From: Ganoderma boninense
Lineage: Eukaryota > Basidiomycota > Agaricomycetes > Polyporales > Polyporaceae
Length of the DNA: 64,000 nt
Assembly (NCBI GenBank): GCA_002900995.3
Contig: CM035304.1
Span: 4,094,363-4,158,362 of the forward strand
Direction of reading: 5' to 3'
In this document: positions 23,540 through 34,342 of the stretch, piece after piece
Layout: each line of letters begins with the position of its first letter
How positions within the stretch are numbered: the stretch's first letter is position 1
Position numbers and translations under genes: made by a program
Notes under the pieces: model-generated
Database searches by the model: none
What the model saw: the letters and a program-made list of their open reading frames with translations, nothing else
What the model was told of the DNA's origin: nothing

Positions 23540-24025
23540 TGGATCGGAAAGTCGACCAAGACGGAACAGGTCTTGCCGAAAACTTGCGTACAGGACATGT
23601 AATCCATGGCTATCCTGGCGCACGCAACGCATCCGCTGAGGATAATCCACAGGGCCTTATGTCACACTTAGACATCGCACGAGAGCGAGGGGACGATAGT
23701 AATGATGAAGATTATGTGCAAGGTACCCCAAGGCGGCCTGCTCTAACCCACGCAGCTCCGGTACGTGCTTCTTGGCACCTTAGAAGATATTCACTCATGG
23801 TACACACTCCTGCCCAGACTCAAGATACGTCGATCGACCCTCTAGGCAATGTGATTGGCACGGAGCGATACACCACAGTCGAAATACTGACCTCCGCTCG
23901 TGTTTCCAACGGCTCGTTTCGCGAAAAGATTTCCTTCCCGAACATGCCTTCATCGTCGTCGCTCCTAACGGGTCCATATCAGGCAGCATACCCGCCAGAA
24001 CTTATCACCCTTCTTCGCTCTCCAG
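23540..24025 (+). other. possible upstream exons of the DUF6532 gene
   Basis: An open plus-strand frame (DIARERGDDSNDEDYVQGTP, SFPNMPSSSSLLTGPYQAAY) lies just before the DUF6532 exon but in another frame. GTACGT at 23761 and TCCAG at 24021-24025 are plausible splice signals. The left end touches the 5' region of Plavaka copy 3, so the true start of the gene may be displaced by that insertion. Confidence 0.35.
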
Positions 24026-25176
24026 GCTCTGCTACAAAGCCTTCCCGCCAGTATCTCGACAGCATCCTCGCCGACATCTACCCTGGTTGACGTGCCCAAC
24101 GCGCCACTTCCCACTGTGCATACGCCGACCCCTCAGCCGCATCGCACGTCTCATAAGCGCGTGAATACTACCATTTCTGAGGTTGACAAGGAGACGATTG
24201 CACGTCACAAGAAGGCAAAGCACAACGCCGCACGTCCCAAACATAGTGACTACGGCGGTGATGCGATCTTCGCTGAGGTCATGCGAATCGCATCCCGCTC
24301 ATTAACTATACATTTCGCTGCTAAGAAGCCCTTCCCGAGCAAGGCTGCCCGCAAAACGCTCGTCGAAGAGAAGTACAAGCTTGCACTCGAGCAATGCGGC
24401 GTCACTTTGGCGCGGTACCCGCTCACAGATGATGCGGCGACTCTAGTGCGTGTCAATAATATCTACATTCATCTTCTTGAGCCCATAACACCTTTTCAGC
24501 TTGAGAAGGAGGAGACGAACATGCGCAGCCGTGTGAAAGCTGCCATCGGGCTCTGCACGTTCTATGGCTTTCGTCGCGTAACTTCCACTAATCCCGATTG
24601 CAAAGCGAAAAGGCTCTGGTTTATCAGCTCCTTGGAAGCACAGACACAGAGTCCTACATGCCAAAGACAGTATTCGAATACAAGGTGCGTGATCATTCAC
24701 GGAATTTGCTGTGACCATCCACCTGATGATATAAATGTTCTAGAACATCACCGCTAAAGAAGATCGTTGACCCAATTCCCCATCAAACTCTTACTCTGGT
24801 CCTAACGGCGGTATGGCATCGTTTTATTTCACACCCTTCCTTTATGTCTGTCACCCCGCCGTGTTCAGGTATCTAACGTACCCTCTGACTCCCAGATCGA
24901 ACACTGCATGGAGCAGTATGCCTCGGTTACGTATGATAAGAAGATCAGGTTCAGCAACCAGTATTTCACCGCATATGACCGTCACCTCAAGGTTTTCGAC
25001 CAGTACAACGCAGCTACTCCGTGGAGGCAGTACCGCAAGCTTCTCTTTCGAAATGGCCAGTAAGTCAGAAAGTCACCTCCGCTGAGGACATCGACGGTGA
25101 CATTGCGCGTTTGTCTGCAGATCAGCTGGCTGGCTTCCTAGGTAGTTCCGATGTCGAGCCTGATGCTGCCGTATAA
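24026..25176 (+). CDS. DUF6532 domain protein
   Basis: Exon from the acceptor at 24025 to 24684, introns 24685-24743 (59 bp) and 24811-24895 (85 bp), all in frame. It begins with a Pro/Thr-rich stretch and a basic RHKKAKHNAARPKHSD, then the domain: IFAEVMRIASRSLTIHFAAK, NMRSRVKAAIGLCTFYGF, PLKKIVDPIPHQTLTLVLTA joined to IEHCMEQYASVTYDKKIRFS, and RHLKVFDQYNAATPWRQYRK. This is the agaricomycete DUF6532 fold, function unknown, often expanded in these genomes. The frame stops at TAA 25061-25063; one base out of frame a tail KVTSAEDIDGDIARL...VEPDAAV runs to TAA 25174-25176, suggesting a 1-bp lesion or a missed splice. Probably a gene, perhaps just inactivated. Confidence 0.7.
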
Positions 25177-25462
25177 GCAATAGCATATCATTACCTGCTT
25201 GCAATGCCCCGTGGTCTAAGCCAGAGAAGCTGCGTATCTAAGGTATCCGTCATGCCTCCAGCTACTTCGCGGAGACTCCGCTTTCAATGGGGAGACGTGC
25301 GCTCCCTAGGGAGCTCGGCATGAGATTGAGGATTGAACGCTAGCCACAAGGAGAATCTCCTAGCGCTCAATGCGCGGCTGCAAGGAGCCGCAGGAACGGA
25401 GGGCAGTTCCTGATCAGCACACACTCCTCTCCTCAGACTCTTCCTGGGCCTCTCCGCATCTG

Positions 25463-25692
25463 CGTCTGCTGAACGTTAACGAACATCTTGTGTCTTTGGC
25501 TTCAGGACTTTGTGCATCTCTAGGAGGCTGTACTGCTCCCCGAGGTGCTCGAGGAGTTGTGGACGCGCCCGATGGGTGGGCAGGACTATCCGTCTGAGCC
25601 GTTACCAGCTGCACAATCGATATGGGAGCTACCGCATGCCCCCTGCCACATGTACGTGGAATGGGACGGTGTTTTTTTTGAAGTGTTCTGAC
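25463..25692 (+). CDS. unrecognised coding stretch (LLPEVLEELWTRP...)
   Basis: After a TCTCTAG acceptor-like site near 25525 the frame reads EAVLLPEVLEELWTRPMGGQ, then SIWELPHAPCHMYVEWDGVF to TGA near 25690. Codon use and composition look real. It is either the last exon of an unknown gene or part of the sequence upstream of the SIN3 fragment. I do not recognise it. Confidence 0.3.
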
Positions 25693-25699
25693 GGGTCAA

Positions 25700-26490
25700 C
25701 GTAACAGTGCTCCAGGCGCATTGAGACGTGCACTTCGGTGCTCAATGACGAGTGGATCCGAGTCAACCCCCGGCATTTACAAGCAAATGCCGGTTGTCTC
25801 GCTCACAGTACAAGAAGATCGTCCACGAAAGAACGTCCACGAAGAGGCATTGTACCGCAGCGCAGAAGACCGCCGCGAGTATGACTTCCACGTCGAGGCG
25901 AATCACACGTCCATTCAGGTGCTCGAGCCGGTGAATAAATAACAAGATCGCCCAGCTGTCCCCGGAGGAACACGCGACGTTCAAGCTCAAGCCGAACCTC
26001 GGCTGCGTTGGCAAGGCGATCCACCAGCGGGCTCGGAATCGAGGTGTGGGACGCGATGCAGGTCCCCGCGAAGGCAGTCCCCGTCGTCGTTGTGCGCCTC
26101 AAGCAGAAGCACGAGTAGAAATGGCACAGCGATTGGGAAAGGGTGTGGTGCGAGGTTGACTCGCGCAACTACCACGAGTCGCTCGACCGCCAGGACGTTC
26201 AAGGCCGCAGACAAGAAGGCAATCACGTAGAAACTGTCCGTCGCGCAGATGGAGGCCTTGCGTGCCGTTCGTTGACCTGCTGCTCGCGCGCACGAAGCCG
26301 CACTATCAGCTCGATTCGTTGTCGACCATGATGAACAACGGGACGAACGACGCAGTAACGCCTCGATCCTCCTGCCCGCTTGTGAGATCTGTCCCTGCGT
26401 GCAGTTCAAAAACAACAGCACCAGCTTCGTCAGATCCTGGGACACCGCCACGTCCAACTTCGCCATCTTCAACGCTGCGTTTGTTCCCCA
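25700..26490 (+). pseudogene. SIN3 corepressor fragment, with an internal inverted segment
   Basis: SIN3 is the scaffold of histone-deacetylase corepressor complexes. The plus strand matches the HDAC-interacting and following region: CTSVLNDEWI, NVHEEALYRSAEDRREYDFH, VEANHTSIQVLEPVN, then (frame change at about 25940) IAQLSPEEHATFKLKPNLGC, GKAIHQRA, then (frame change) VVVVRLKQKHE-stop-KWHSDWERVW, CEVDSRNYHESLDRQDV, TFKAADKKAIT-stop, and VDLLLARTKPHYQLD ending at 26313. The next piece expected in SIN3 appears on the minus strand at 26470-26320: VSQDLTKLVLLFLNCTQGQI, SQAGRRIEALL, SFVPLFIMVDNES. So a segment of roughly 150 bp is flipped. With two in-frame stops and frameshifts it cannot encode SIN3. 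No PAH domains or other SIN3 exons are in the window. Confidence 0.8.
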
Positions 26491-26856
26491 TCATGTCTGC
26501 TGACCGCAACCCCGATATTGAGGGAGATGGTCAGTGTGAACGGTATGCATGGAACAAGCATTTGCACTTCAAAAATCACGGACAGCTGAACGATGTGGAC
26601 GGTGGTGTTACGTCGAACTAGGCTGACGGACATTAGTAGTGCACAGTAGCACCCTTGTACTCCGAGGTCAGGCGTGTGTGGTCAAGATTGAATAACGATG
26701 AGTTTGCAAGCGCACGAAGCGAGCCGTCTACGCATGAAGTTTCAACGTGGCCAGTATATGATATCGGACAGCGTTTCAACACCTCTCCCAAGAGAATGTA
26801 TGAAATCTTAAACTCATATTCTTACTCACAACTCAGCGACCACTCCTATGCGCATT

Positions 26857-28301
26857 CTATGCAGTCGTCGTTTCCCTCTTCCGCTTCCGCTCCTTCGGCA
26901 ACTCCTTCGCCTGTTTTTCCTTCTCCAACTCCTCGTTGAACATCCTCGCAAAAGCCTGCGCATCTCCACGAATCCAGACGTCGAACACCCCGTCCCAGTC
27001 CCTTGACGGCTCCGGGAATTCTAGATTCAAGTAAACCACCCGGACGGGGGGTTGGCCGTCCCTTCCCACAGAGCGATGCTTAGATAGCGCTGGCGTGGCA
27101 AGGCCATGGGTAGACAGCGTTGCCTCGTCCGGAGGTGCGTCCGGGGGTGTGTTCATTGGAACATCATGGGATCGCATGGCCCTGGAAAAGTCCCGTACAA
27201 GGCGCTTCGTTCCCGGGATGTGAAGACTCGTCCCTACGACGAGAAGAAGGTCTACTTGGCCGCGGCCCTTTCCGCGTAGGCACCTCAGGAGGTCCTTCTG
27301 AACGACGCTGCCCACCACTTCTCCATCCCTATGGTCTTCATTGTAAAGCACGACACTGGGTCGCAGCTTTCCGATACTATGGGACCTCTTCCCAATAAGC
27401 AACCTTGTTTCCTCAAGGGCAGCACATTCGGGACAAGGAGGGGTGATCCCGGAGACCAAGGATTCAATGAAGTCGCGTAGAGGATACGACTGGGTACAAG
27501 CTTCGCAGTGCATTAGTTTGAGAGTGCCATGAAGCGGGATGCATTTGGGAGTCTCCCCACGTGGCGAAGTACGGGAAGGACTTTGGCTCGTCGTCAAAGA
27601 GCCAGACGGATGTGTGATAAAGGGAGGCGTATCTGTCGTGGCCGCACCATGAACAGGAGCTTTCTTGGTGCGGGAACCGTCACGTTGCCCCCCCTTCGAA
27701 TCCAGACCAGGAAACCCAAATGAGAGACCTGACTTCTCCTCGAGTGCGTCGATGTTTTGTGTGTACACTTGGAGGAGACGTTGGCGGTTATCAAGGGTGC
27801 GGAGGAACCGATGAAACGTCGTTGGCTTGGCCGCCTCTGACATCTGTGACAGTCGCGCTATGATTTGGCAGAATAGAGAAATCGTGTCTTTAGACTGCCA
27901 GCTGCGTGTAAGTACACTCTGAAATCGGCTGGCGATGCATGAAGAAGAAGCACGACTCACTCTGAGAATTGATGCATCGAATAAGTCTTTGCCTGAGGAC
28001 AGTCCCGGGTGGTCCTTCCTCAAGGACTTGAACAGCCCCTCCGAGGATCTAAAATCAGGTATTCCGGCCTCGACAGATATGCCTGCACCTATGCGCACAG
28101 ACCACTGTAAGAATTTGCACAATGCACGTTAGGGGAGAAGAGAAGGAGCTGGCACTCACCGCACACCACAACAATCCCGCGTGCCTTGAGGACGGCCTGG
28201 ATGACCCGCTGGGTATGATCCACAGGGTCGGGCGAGGGTACCAGAAATGTGGGAGACGAAGGAAAGGGTGCAGAAACATCCAAGGGAAGAAAAGTTGTCA
28301 T
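26857..28301 (-). CDS. NAD-dependent protein deacetylase, Hst3/Hst4-type sirtuin, intact
   Basis: Sirtuins remove acyl groups from lysines using NAD; the Hst3/Hst4 branch acts on histone H3 K56 in the nucleus. Exon 1 28160-28301, a 71-bp intron (28089-28159), exon 2 27961-28088, a 66-bp intron (27895-27960), exon 3 to the stop at 26857. The spliced protein is 435 aa from the ATG at 28301 (MTTFLPLDV), or 465 aa from an in-frame ATG at 28391. The first junction rebuilds VVVCGAGISVEAGIPDFRS, the NAD-binding motif. Then QNIDAL, the catalytic His in IPLHGTL, zinc Cys pairs HCEAC and CPEC, and VVGTSLHIPG. The C-terminus is a basic tail (KERKRKRE), probably nuclear. The second intron has no stop and is a multiple of three, so retention would add 22 residues between DASILR and SKDTI. 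No lesions. Confidence 0.92.
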
Positions 28302-28399
28302 TGTACGAAGGGTGGGGACGGAAATAAGATGTGCAAGATGTTGGCGTGGGGGCTTGGTGGCAGGGGGAGGGGTCCTGCGGCGTTTGCCCAATTAGCTGG

Positions 28400-29220
28400 G
28401 ACTTTTAAAGAGAGGACTTGACACCAGCCGGTTATAGTTGGGTTAGGTGTACATGTCACTCACATACGAATACTCCGCACGCATGTCTACCAGACCTCCG
28501 CTGAAGACTCCAAGTCGGGACCTTAGGCAAGGCTCCGAGTGACTCAAGTTCTTCTATGGTAACAGGTTCTGGTGACAATCATTGCGACAACTTAGTGGAT
28601 ACTATGTTAACCGATCGGAAACACCACCGAGAAGAACCCATTGAGCTTGGTATCGGATGAGCAGCTTTGGGATGGTGTTCGAAATCTGGGCGGCGTCATG
28701 AGACCGGTTGTGACGTGCAACCGGAGCATACACAGTGTTGTAGCACGAATAGATAACAGAAGCGGTGCGATGGGATGTCGGCGGAAACAGATGGTCCCGA
28801 TACTTCGCGAGGGCACGCGCTCTGGGACGGGGGAGGGGGGGTGAAAGGGATTCGGGAAACCCGGGCCAGCGCTATACTCCCTGGTGTCGGCGCTCAGAGG
28901 CTCCTCGACCACCGCTGTTGTCCACTTTCTCACGGTTATCTTCTTTCCCTCCTACCCACCACCACTCCCCTTACCGGTGCCTCCTTCGCCCTCCCCTCCC
29001 CCTCTCCACCAATGAGTATAGCCTGTCAGAATACTTCTCAACGTCAAATTGGAATCCATGAACTCCAGAGACAACCCACCGAACACTATGGGCTCTGTTC
29101 ACTCGGCAGCCCTTCAAGTTTCGCTTCCGGTACGTCTTCCAAGGGTGTGACACACCTGCGAAATAGCGCACTCATCAGCTTAGCGAAAGGCTCGCCCCCC
29201 GACACCCTCCTCCTGGACGA
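28400..29220. other. stretch upstream of the sirtuin without a recognised gene
   Basis: Frames on the plus strand (for example from 28930, HGYLLSLLPTTTPLTGASFA) are Pro/Ser/Thr-rich and unsupported. Likely contains the sirtuin promoter at its left end. No clear core-promoter motif identified. Confidence 0.35.
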
Positions 29221-30240
29221 AACTCGTGCAAACTTTCGCGTCGTTCAGCGACCTCGTCAGTGACCCTGTTGACGATTTCGACATACAGACAGCATCGACA
29301 CGGCACTCGCCCTCGAACTTGAGGCGATTACCGAGCGCCTGGAGGAGGCGAACAAAAACTTCATCTCCGAAGCCGCCAAGGCCACCGACCCGGTCGACGC
29401 TCTTCAGTTCGCTTTCCCACTTATGAAACTAGGTCCCGAAGTCCACCAGTCCTCCCCCCACCCCCAGCGTGGACGCGGACTCGCAGACGCTTCACTCTCA
29501 ACACGCAAAATGCGATACCGAAGCCATGTCCACACCACCCCCAGCTCGCAGACGCGGCTTCGTAAGCGGCGACCCCAGTCCCTCCTTTTGCCCGTTTGGC
29601 CCAGACCTCCTCGCGTCCGACCACACCTCCTCTTCCACACACCACGTCGTCCCTGATGCACTCGCCTAGGCAACCCTCCCCGTCGACCTACGACTGCCTC
29701 GATAAGGTCCTCGTGGGCCTCACCGCCCCCCTCCCTCGCCACTACCTCCAGCTCGGGCGATCTCTTCTTCGCCGCGCAGTTCCCCGCGGCATCTGCTCGC
29801 TTTCGGTGGACCTCGTTGACTGCGCCCCGGACAATATCATTGGGGGGGGGGGGTTCAAGCTTTCCCTGCCGCCCCGACAGTTCTCGCCGCCGTCCTTGGT
29901 ATCCCCGATCTGTTTTGTTGCCTGTGCCCCGTCCTTTGGGGCGCGTCGAGAGTCTTCTCGCTGATAAGGTTACTCTGTGGAAAGCGGAGGCGCATATTGT
30001 GTGTGAGGCGGAGGAATGGTGGTTGCGGGAGACGTAGTGGGACAAGGACCTCGATGGAGGTGGACGAGGACGAGGATGGACACATGCCCGTGGATGGCGA
30101 GTTGAGCGAGGACGACGAGGGAGACTTGCAGGAGATCCGGTGTGTCAAGGCGAGTGCCCAATCTATGCGATGACGCAGGCTTGTACTAATGTGCTCTCCG
30201 CTTGTTGGCTTTAGGCGCGCCGGAGATCCTGACAAACTCT
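29220..30240 (+). pseudogene. unrecognised gene relic with an acidic C-terminal part
   Basis: A helical-looking segment ALALELEAITERLEEANKNF then SEAAKATDPVDALQFAFPLM (29300-29425) ends at a possible donor. After a long Pro/Ser-rich region a frame with LLADKVTLWKAEAHIVCEAE reaches a stop near 30037, and an acidic piece MEVDEDEDGHMPVDGELSED follows at 30056-30128 before a donor-like site. Pieces lie in different frames. A G-run of nine sits at 29840. No family recognised. Confidence 0.3.
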
Positions 30241-30900
30241 CCTCGAGTCTGGCCAGCGCGAGCCTCGAATCTTGCTTCGCAGCCCGCCATTACACTCGGT
30301 ACCTAGATATCAAATCGACACCAACACTCTTTTCTTTTCTTTGATCGAGGTTTATGCACTTGTCAAGCGCCACCCTGAGTGAAGCTTGCGGCGCACAATT
30401 ATAGCTGCCCTCTAACTTGTCTTCACAGATCGCAAACACTAAATTGCCACTGACGACGAGGACTACCGCTGCCGTCCTTGTTGCTCCAGGTCCATGCAGG
30501 GCTTGGCGGCCACCTATGGCCCTTCTTATGGTGTCGTAGTATAAGTCAGTTCTCAATTCTTTTCCAGCCACTGCTGAACGTCATCGCATACGACTAATCT
30601 AGGGATTGTACAGACTTCTCCCGCCTTCCAGATCCAACACTTACCGGCACAGCGATACATTGCCTGGAGCGTACAGAAACTGCACTTGTGTCGCATCTAG
30701 AGTCTACGCCCCTGAGATCCAAGTAAATACATGTTCTGGTAAGCACTCGTTTCGACTCGGTTCCGAAGTCGCCCCAAGCTGACCTCCCGTTGTGTAGTTT
30801 TTGTAGTGCTCGCTGCTATACAATGACAATTTCGAATAGATTGAACCCTCGCACTGCGTTTTTACCCGCTCGCCGAAGCTACGAGGAAGACTACATCGAA
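30240..30900. other. stretch with nothing recognised
   Basis: A minus-strand frame at 30290-30571 (ATRTAAVVLVVSGNLVFAIC) exists but has no supporting motif or neighbours. Nothing else seen. Confidence 0.3.
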
Positions 30901-31690
30901 ACGATGTGTGCGCTGCTTCGTCTCGTCAAACGCCCGTAAAACCCATCGTCACGATGAGCCGGGGCCCTCAATCCTCCTCCAGCTATATCCTGCACATCTA
31001 GGACTTTATCTCAAGCACTTTTTCCCGCATGTGCTCGACTATGGGACGGTACCGCGTACGCGCCCGTTGCAGCAAGACGACCGCGTCGAGTGTCAGCTGC
31101 AAAACCCTCATACCGCTGGCCAATATGCTATGGTTTCCCCGGAGTGGAGGACTTCCGCTATACTGCGACGTTCATGAGAGGGAGGTCGTGGCAGAGGCGG
31201 CCATGGGAACCACTCCCTTTCAAGGTAAAGGTTCGCGGCCCCGGTCGGGCCAACTGTTCTAACATCTGACAGAAATCATTCCGCGGGCGCTCGAACCGCG
31301 GACTGAAGGCGTTCTTCGGCATCTAATGCGCAAGTCCAAGCACGACCGCAGAGGCCACATCTATGCATTGCTGTTAAGAGGTAAGTCTTTTGGTCACACC
31401 GCGTTTCGCGGGACGACAACGCTTGCGCTGTTAGACAACCTCCATCCCGACCGTGTACATATCAAGGTCAGTCGATCGAATAACGTCGCGCGCTGAATTT
31501 CAGAGCATTGACGGTGCCCATTTTCGCGGCCCATCTTACTGGGCTGCACAGGCCTCGTACCAAACTGCGACAGGTTGAACTAGCCGACCGCGCCGCGCAG
31601 TCCAATCCCGCAAACCGGAGCGCGCCGCGCAGGAAGTGGAAAGACTGCAAGTTAACGGGAGAATTACGGCTCCGTCCACACGGAGATCTT
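30900..31690 (+). pseudogene. DUF1766 / T5orf172 (GIY-YIG-like) protein relic, copy P
   Basis: Fungal DUF1766 proteins have a Cys/His N-terminal segment and a GIY-YIG-related T5orf172 domain. Here MGRYRVRARCSKTTASSVSC, KTLIPLANMLWFPRSGGLP and LYCDVHEREV (31030-31180) form the Cys/His segment. Next EIIPRALEPRTEGVLRHLMR and GHIYALLLRG (31270-31381, with a GTAAGT donor), then DNLHPDRVHIKVSRSNNVAR, PILLGCTGLVPNCDRL and VELADRAAQSNPANRSAPRR. A stop after NNVAR (TGA near 31493) and a deletion of about 18 bp after NCDRL, against copy M at 41.6-42.3 kb, show it is dead. No nuclease role can be claimed for the fungal family. Confidence 0.6.
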
Positions 31691-32049
31691 CGAGTTTCGT
31701 CTGATTGGCCCAGGTCGCGGCTGCGCACGGTATCGCTTAATTCGCTCCCCTTATGTTCGGCATTCACCGGTTCGGGTGACCCAGTCACAAAATGGTGCCT
31801 TGCTTGGCGATGATCACTTATGTAAGGCAACCACGCTAGATCATAAAAGGAAAGCATACCGCACTCCCAATAATTGTTTGGTTTTTTGTGGGAGCTCTCT
31901 GTGAACCACCATAGGCCTCATTTGGCCGATTATGTAATTCATCTGATTCGGGATGCTGTGTTGGGCTCTTGGACAGCGCCCTAGAGACCGGTATTTCTCT
32001 TTCCTCCCGTCATTATCCCTTCCCCTACTCAGTCTCAGTCTCAACCGCA
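31690..32049. other. spacer before the small membrane-protein ORF
   Basis: Nothing recognised. A pyrimidine-rich run (TTTCCTCCCGTCATTATCCC, near 31998-32025) lies upstream of the ATG at 32050, as is common before fungal start codons. Confidence 0.3.
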
Positions 32050-32268
32050 ATGTTCTCTGCCAACGTCAACACCAACACTGTCAACTATGAAAGCGTTACC
32101 GCCATCATCATTATCTTTATTGCCTTTTGGTACAGCAACAAGATTCTCGGCATCGCTTTGCCGGCCTTGGAACGTTTCCACGAACGATCGTTGGCTTCGG
32201 CTTCTCGCCGCCGGGAGTCCCTGGAGTTGAAACGGATGGAGTCTGGTGAGAAGGATGGGGAAGTCTGA
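32050..32268 (+). CDS. small single-pass membrane protein, 72 aa
   Basis: ATG at 32050, stop TGA at 32266, no intron. Residues about 14-38 (SVTAIIIIFIAFWYSNKILG then IAL) form one clear hydrophobic span, followed by a charged, probably cytoplasmic tail (ERFHERSLASASRRRESLEL). A CT-rich leader precedes the ATG. I know no family for it. Short length lowers confidence, but the start context and the clean membrane-then-charged layout favour a real gene. Confidence 0.5.
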   Translation: MFSANVNTNTVNYESVTAIIIIFIAFWYSNKILGIALPALERFHERSLASASRRRESLELKRMESGEKDGEV

Positions 32269-32269
32269 G

Positions 32270-34340
32270 TGTTGAGGCACAGGTACGCTTCTATATCTGC
32301 CTATATAGCTGCTAATCTCATTACCTCCTGCTATTAGCGCATTCAGATCCCGTCCTAGTGCGTCCGGTTCCTCTCATGTGCGCCACTTCTAACGCCGTTC
32401 CGCCAGTTTATTGTGAACAAGTTCTTGGCTCAACCATCGTCGCAACAGGGGCCACAGGTAGTACGCCCACGTTTTGTACGCTTGATTCATATATCCTTGT
32501 ACACCGATGCTAACACTTGCCTAGGTCCTTCTCGTAGAGATCGGCGGGAGGGTTCTTCAAGTTGTCGGGCTCAAAGCTCACCATGCATTGCTCTCTTCAT
32601 GTGGTTCAGTTTGCATGTATCTGATGGAACTTAGCAGTCTCTTTTGCGTACTACAGGTATTGTTTTTGAAAGGATTCCGCATGCTTAGTGTAGGACGTTC
32701 GGGCGACAGTGTAACATAGCACGCTACTTTGTCATGCTCAACCTGATACCCTTCTTGGCACAGTATATGTTCCCGTACCTCTCATATAAGTTTGCACTAG
32801 TAGTTCAGAGCTGGCTCTATAACGATAGACAGACGAGTAAATATATTTTTTTACCCCGTACATGCTCGAAACGGATAACTCGTAGAGCAGAGAGTGCCAT
32901 GTGTGTGAATCGTTGGAGGGGTACCGGAAGCTTCACGACCCCAGTCGTGGATACAAGCCTCCGTAGGGAATGCAAGACCTAAATTGGCTCGTGCGAGGAA
33001 CCTCTAGGCCAACCGGGGAGTTAGCCAAGACTGTGAAAGCATTAGAAACTCGTTCTTTCATCAACGAGAACAAGTTTGTTCAGCCGAATGCTTACCACGG
33101 CTTTGAGTATGCACAATCAATGACCGTCGCGATCCATACCAGTCCACTCAGGCTGCCTGACAGGCCATCGAGATGGACGGGCATATCTGTCAATGGGAGG
33201 ACGGTCAAGTGATGACATACGTTATGGACGGTCGGAGGATGCGAAGATCAGAGGACCAATCTCCGCGGGTTCCATGACGTTCCGACAGCTAACACGAGGG
33301 TCATCCTCAGGGCACCCTGGGCTGCCAATGCGAGCAAGCTTCATAGGCACGGCGACGAGAGGCAAGAATCCAAACCAAAACAGGCAGCCCAAGCAATAGG
33401 CAGCACAAAGAGAGGCAGCGACAAATCAAGCAACGGATATGTGAAAGTTGGACGAGGATGGAGTTGGAGTTGGAGTGCGGAGCCTGTTGATGGACACTGC
33501 GAACGTTCCTGCACCATGGCGGGCATGAAATGTACGGAGGGCCTCATAGAAGGCGGTAGTTTTTCGGCATCCTCACGGACTGGGGGCCAGGTCAAGGGCT
33601 GCATAACGGAAAGCAAGAAGCATTGGTTCTGCTCACCGTTGGACATGGTCTGCTCGACTGTGGTAATGAGAAGGAAATTTCCCTTATTGCCCCTTATTAG
33701 GGTCATGTTTGAGACGTATCCGGGAAGGATTCCTCCGGTACTCACCCCGTACAAGCTATTGCGCTGGTTGCATATGCCAGAGCATTACACCTTGGAGGAG
33801 CGAAGCACTATTGACCGAAGAAGCGGTGGTTAACGCTAGGACGGGAAAGTTCTAGATTGCCCAAGTCAAGCTCGGGACAATTCATGCAACCTGTCGGTCG
33901 GCCTGGACTCCAAGTAAGCAGTTGTCCGATTTGTCTTGGTTTGACTGGAGGTCAGATCCTTCAGATTGAAGGGCCTCTGTAGCAGGTGCAACTCGCAAGT
34001 CGTTCGCGATGCCTATGTTCCAGGGCAATGTGAGTTGTTCAACATCGCGGAATAACACTTTCGATGGTCTTCTGTGAGTCAGATGCCGAATGCATCCGGT
34101 TCTCTGTTCCTGATATTGAACACAACGGAATAATTGAGAAGGGAGCTGAAGAAAAAACTGGCAGACTAACGACACATAGCGAAAGTAGTGTTGCCAATGC
34201 TGTTTTGGGATGAGGTACGCCATGCGGGTTTTTCTCTGAGGCCCTTAAGATCCTTGGTATCAAATAAGAGTTCTCGCCGACTTCGCGGTGCTTCTCCCAC
34301 CTTCATCCGCTTCTGGAGGGATGGAGTACTCTCCGCACTA
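32270..34340. other. 2-kb stretch with no recognised gene
   Basis: Mostly short frames. At 33341-33833 both strands are open: minus has PLFVLPIAWAACFGLDSCLS, plus has FPLLPLIRVMFETYPGRIPP. Neither carries a motif. Possible 3' UTR of the small membrane protein lies at 32269-32640. Confidence 0.3.
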
Positions 34341-34342
34341 CG

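Noticed and set aside
25987..26472. 161-codon minus-strand ORF taken as a single gene
   Set aside because: Only its first 45 codons are real (the inverted SIN3 segment); the rest is the complement of plus-strand SIN3 sequence.
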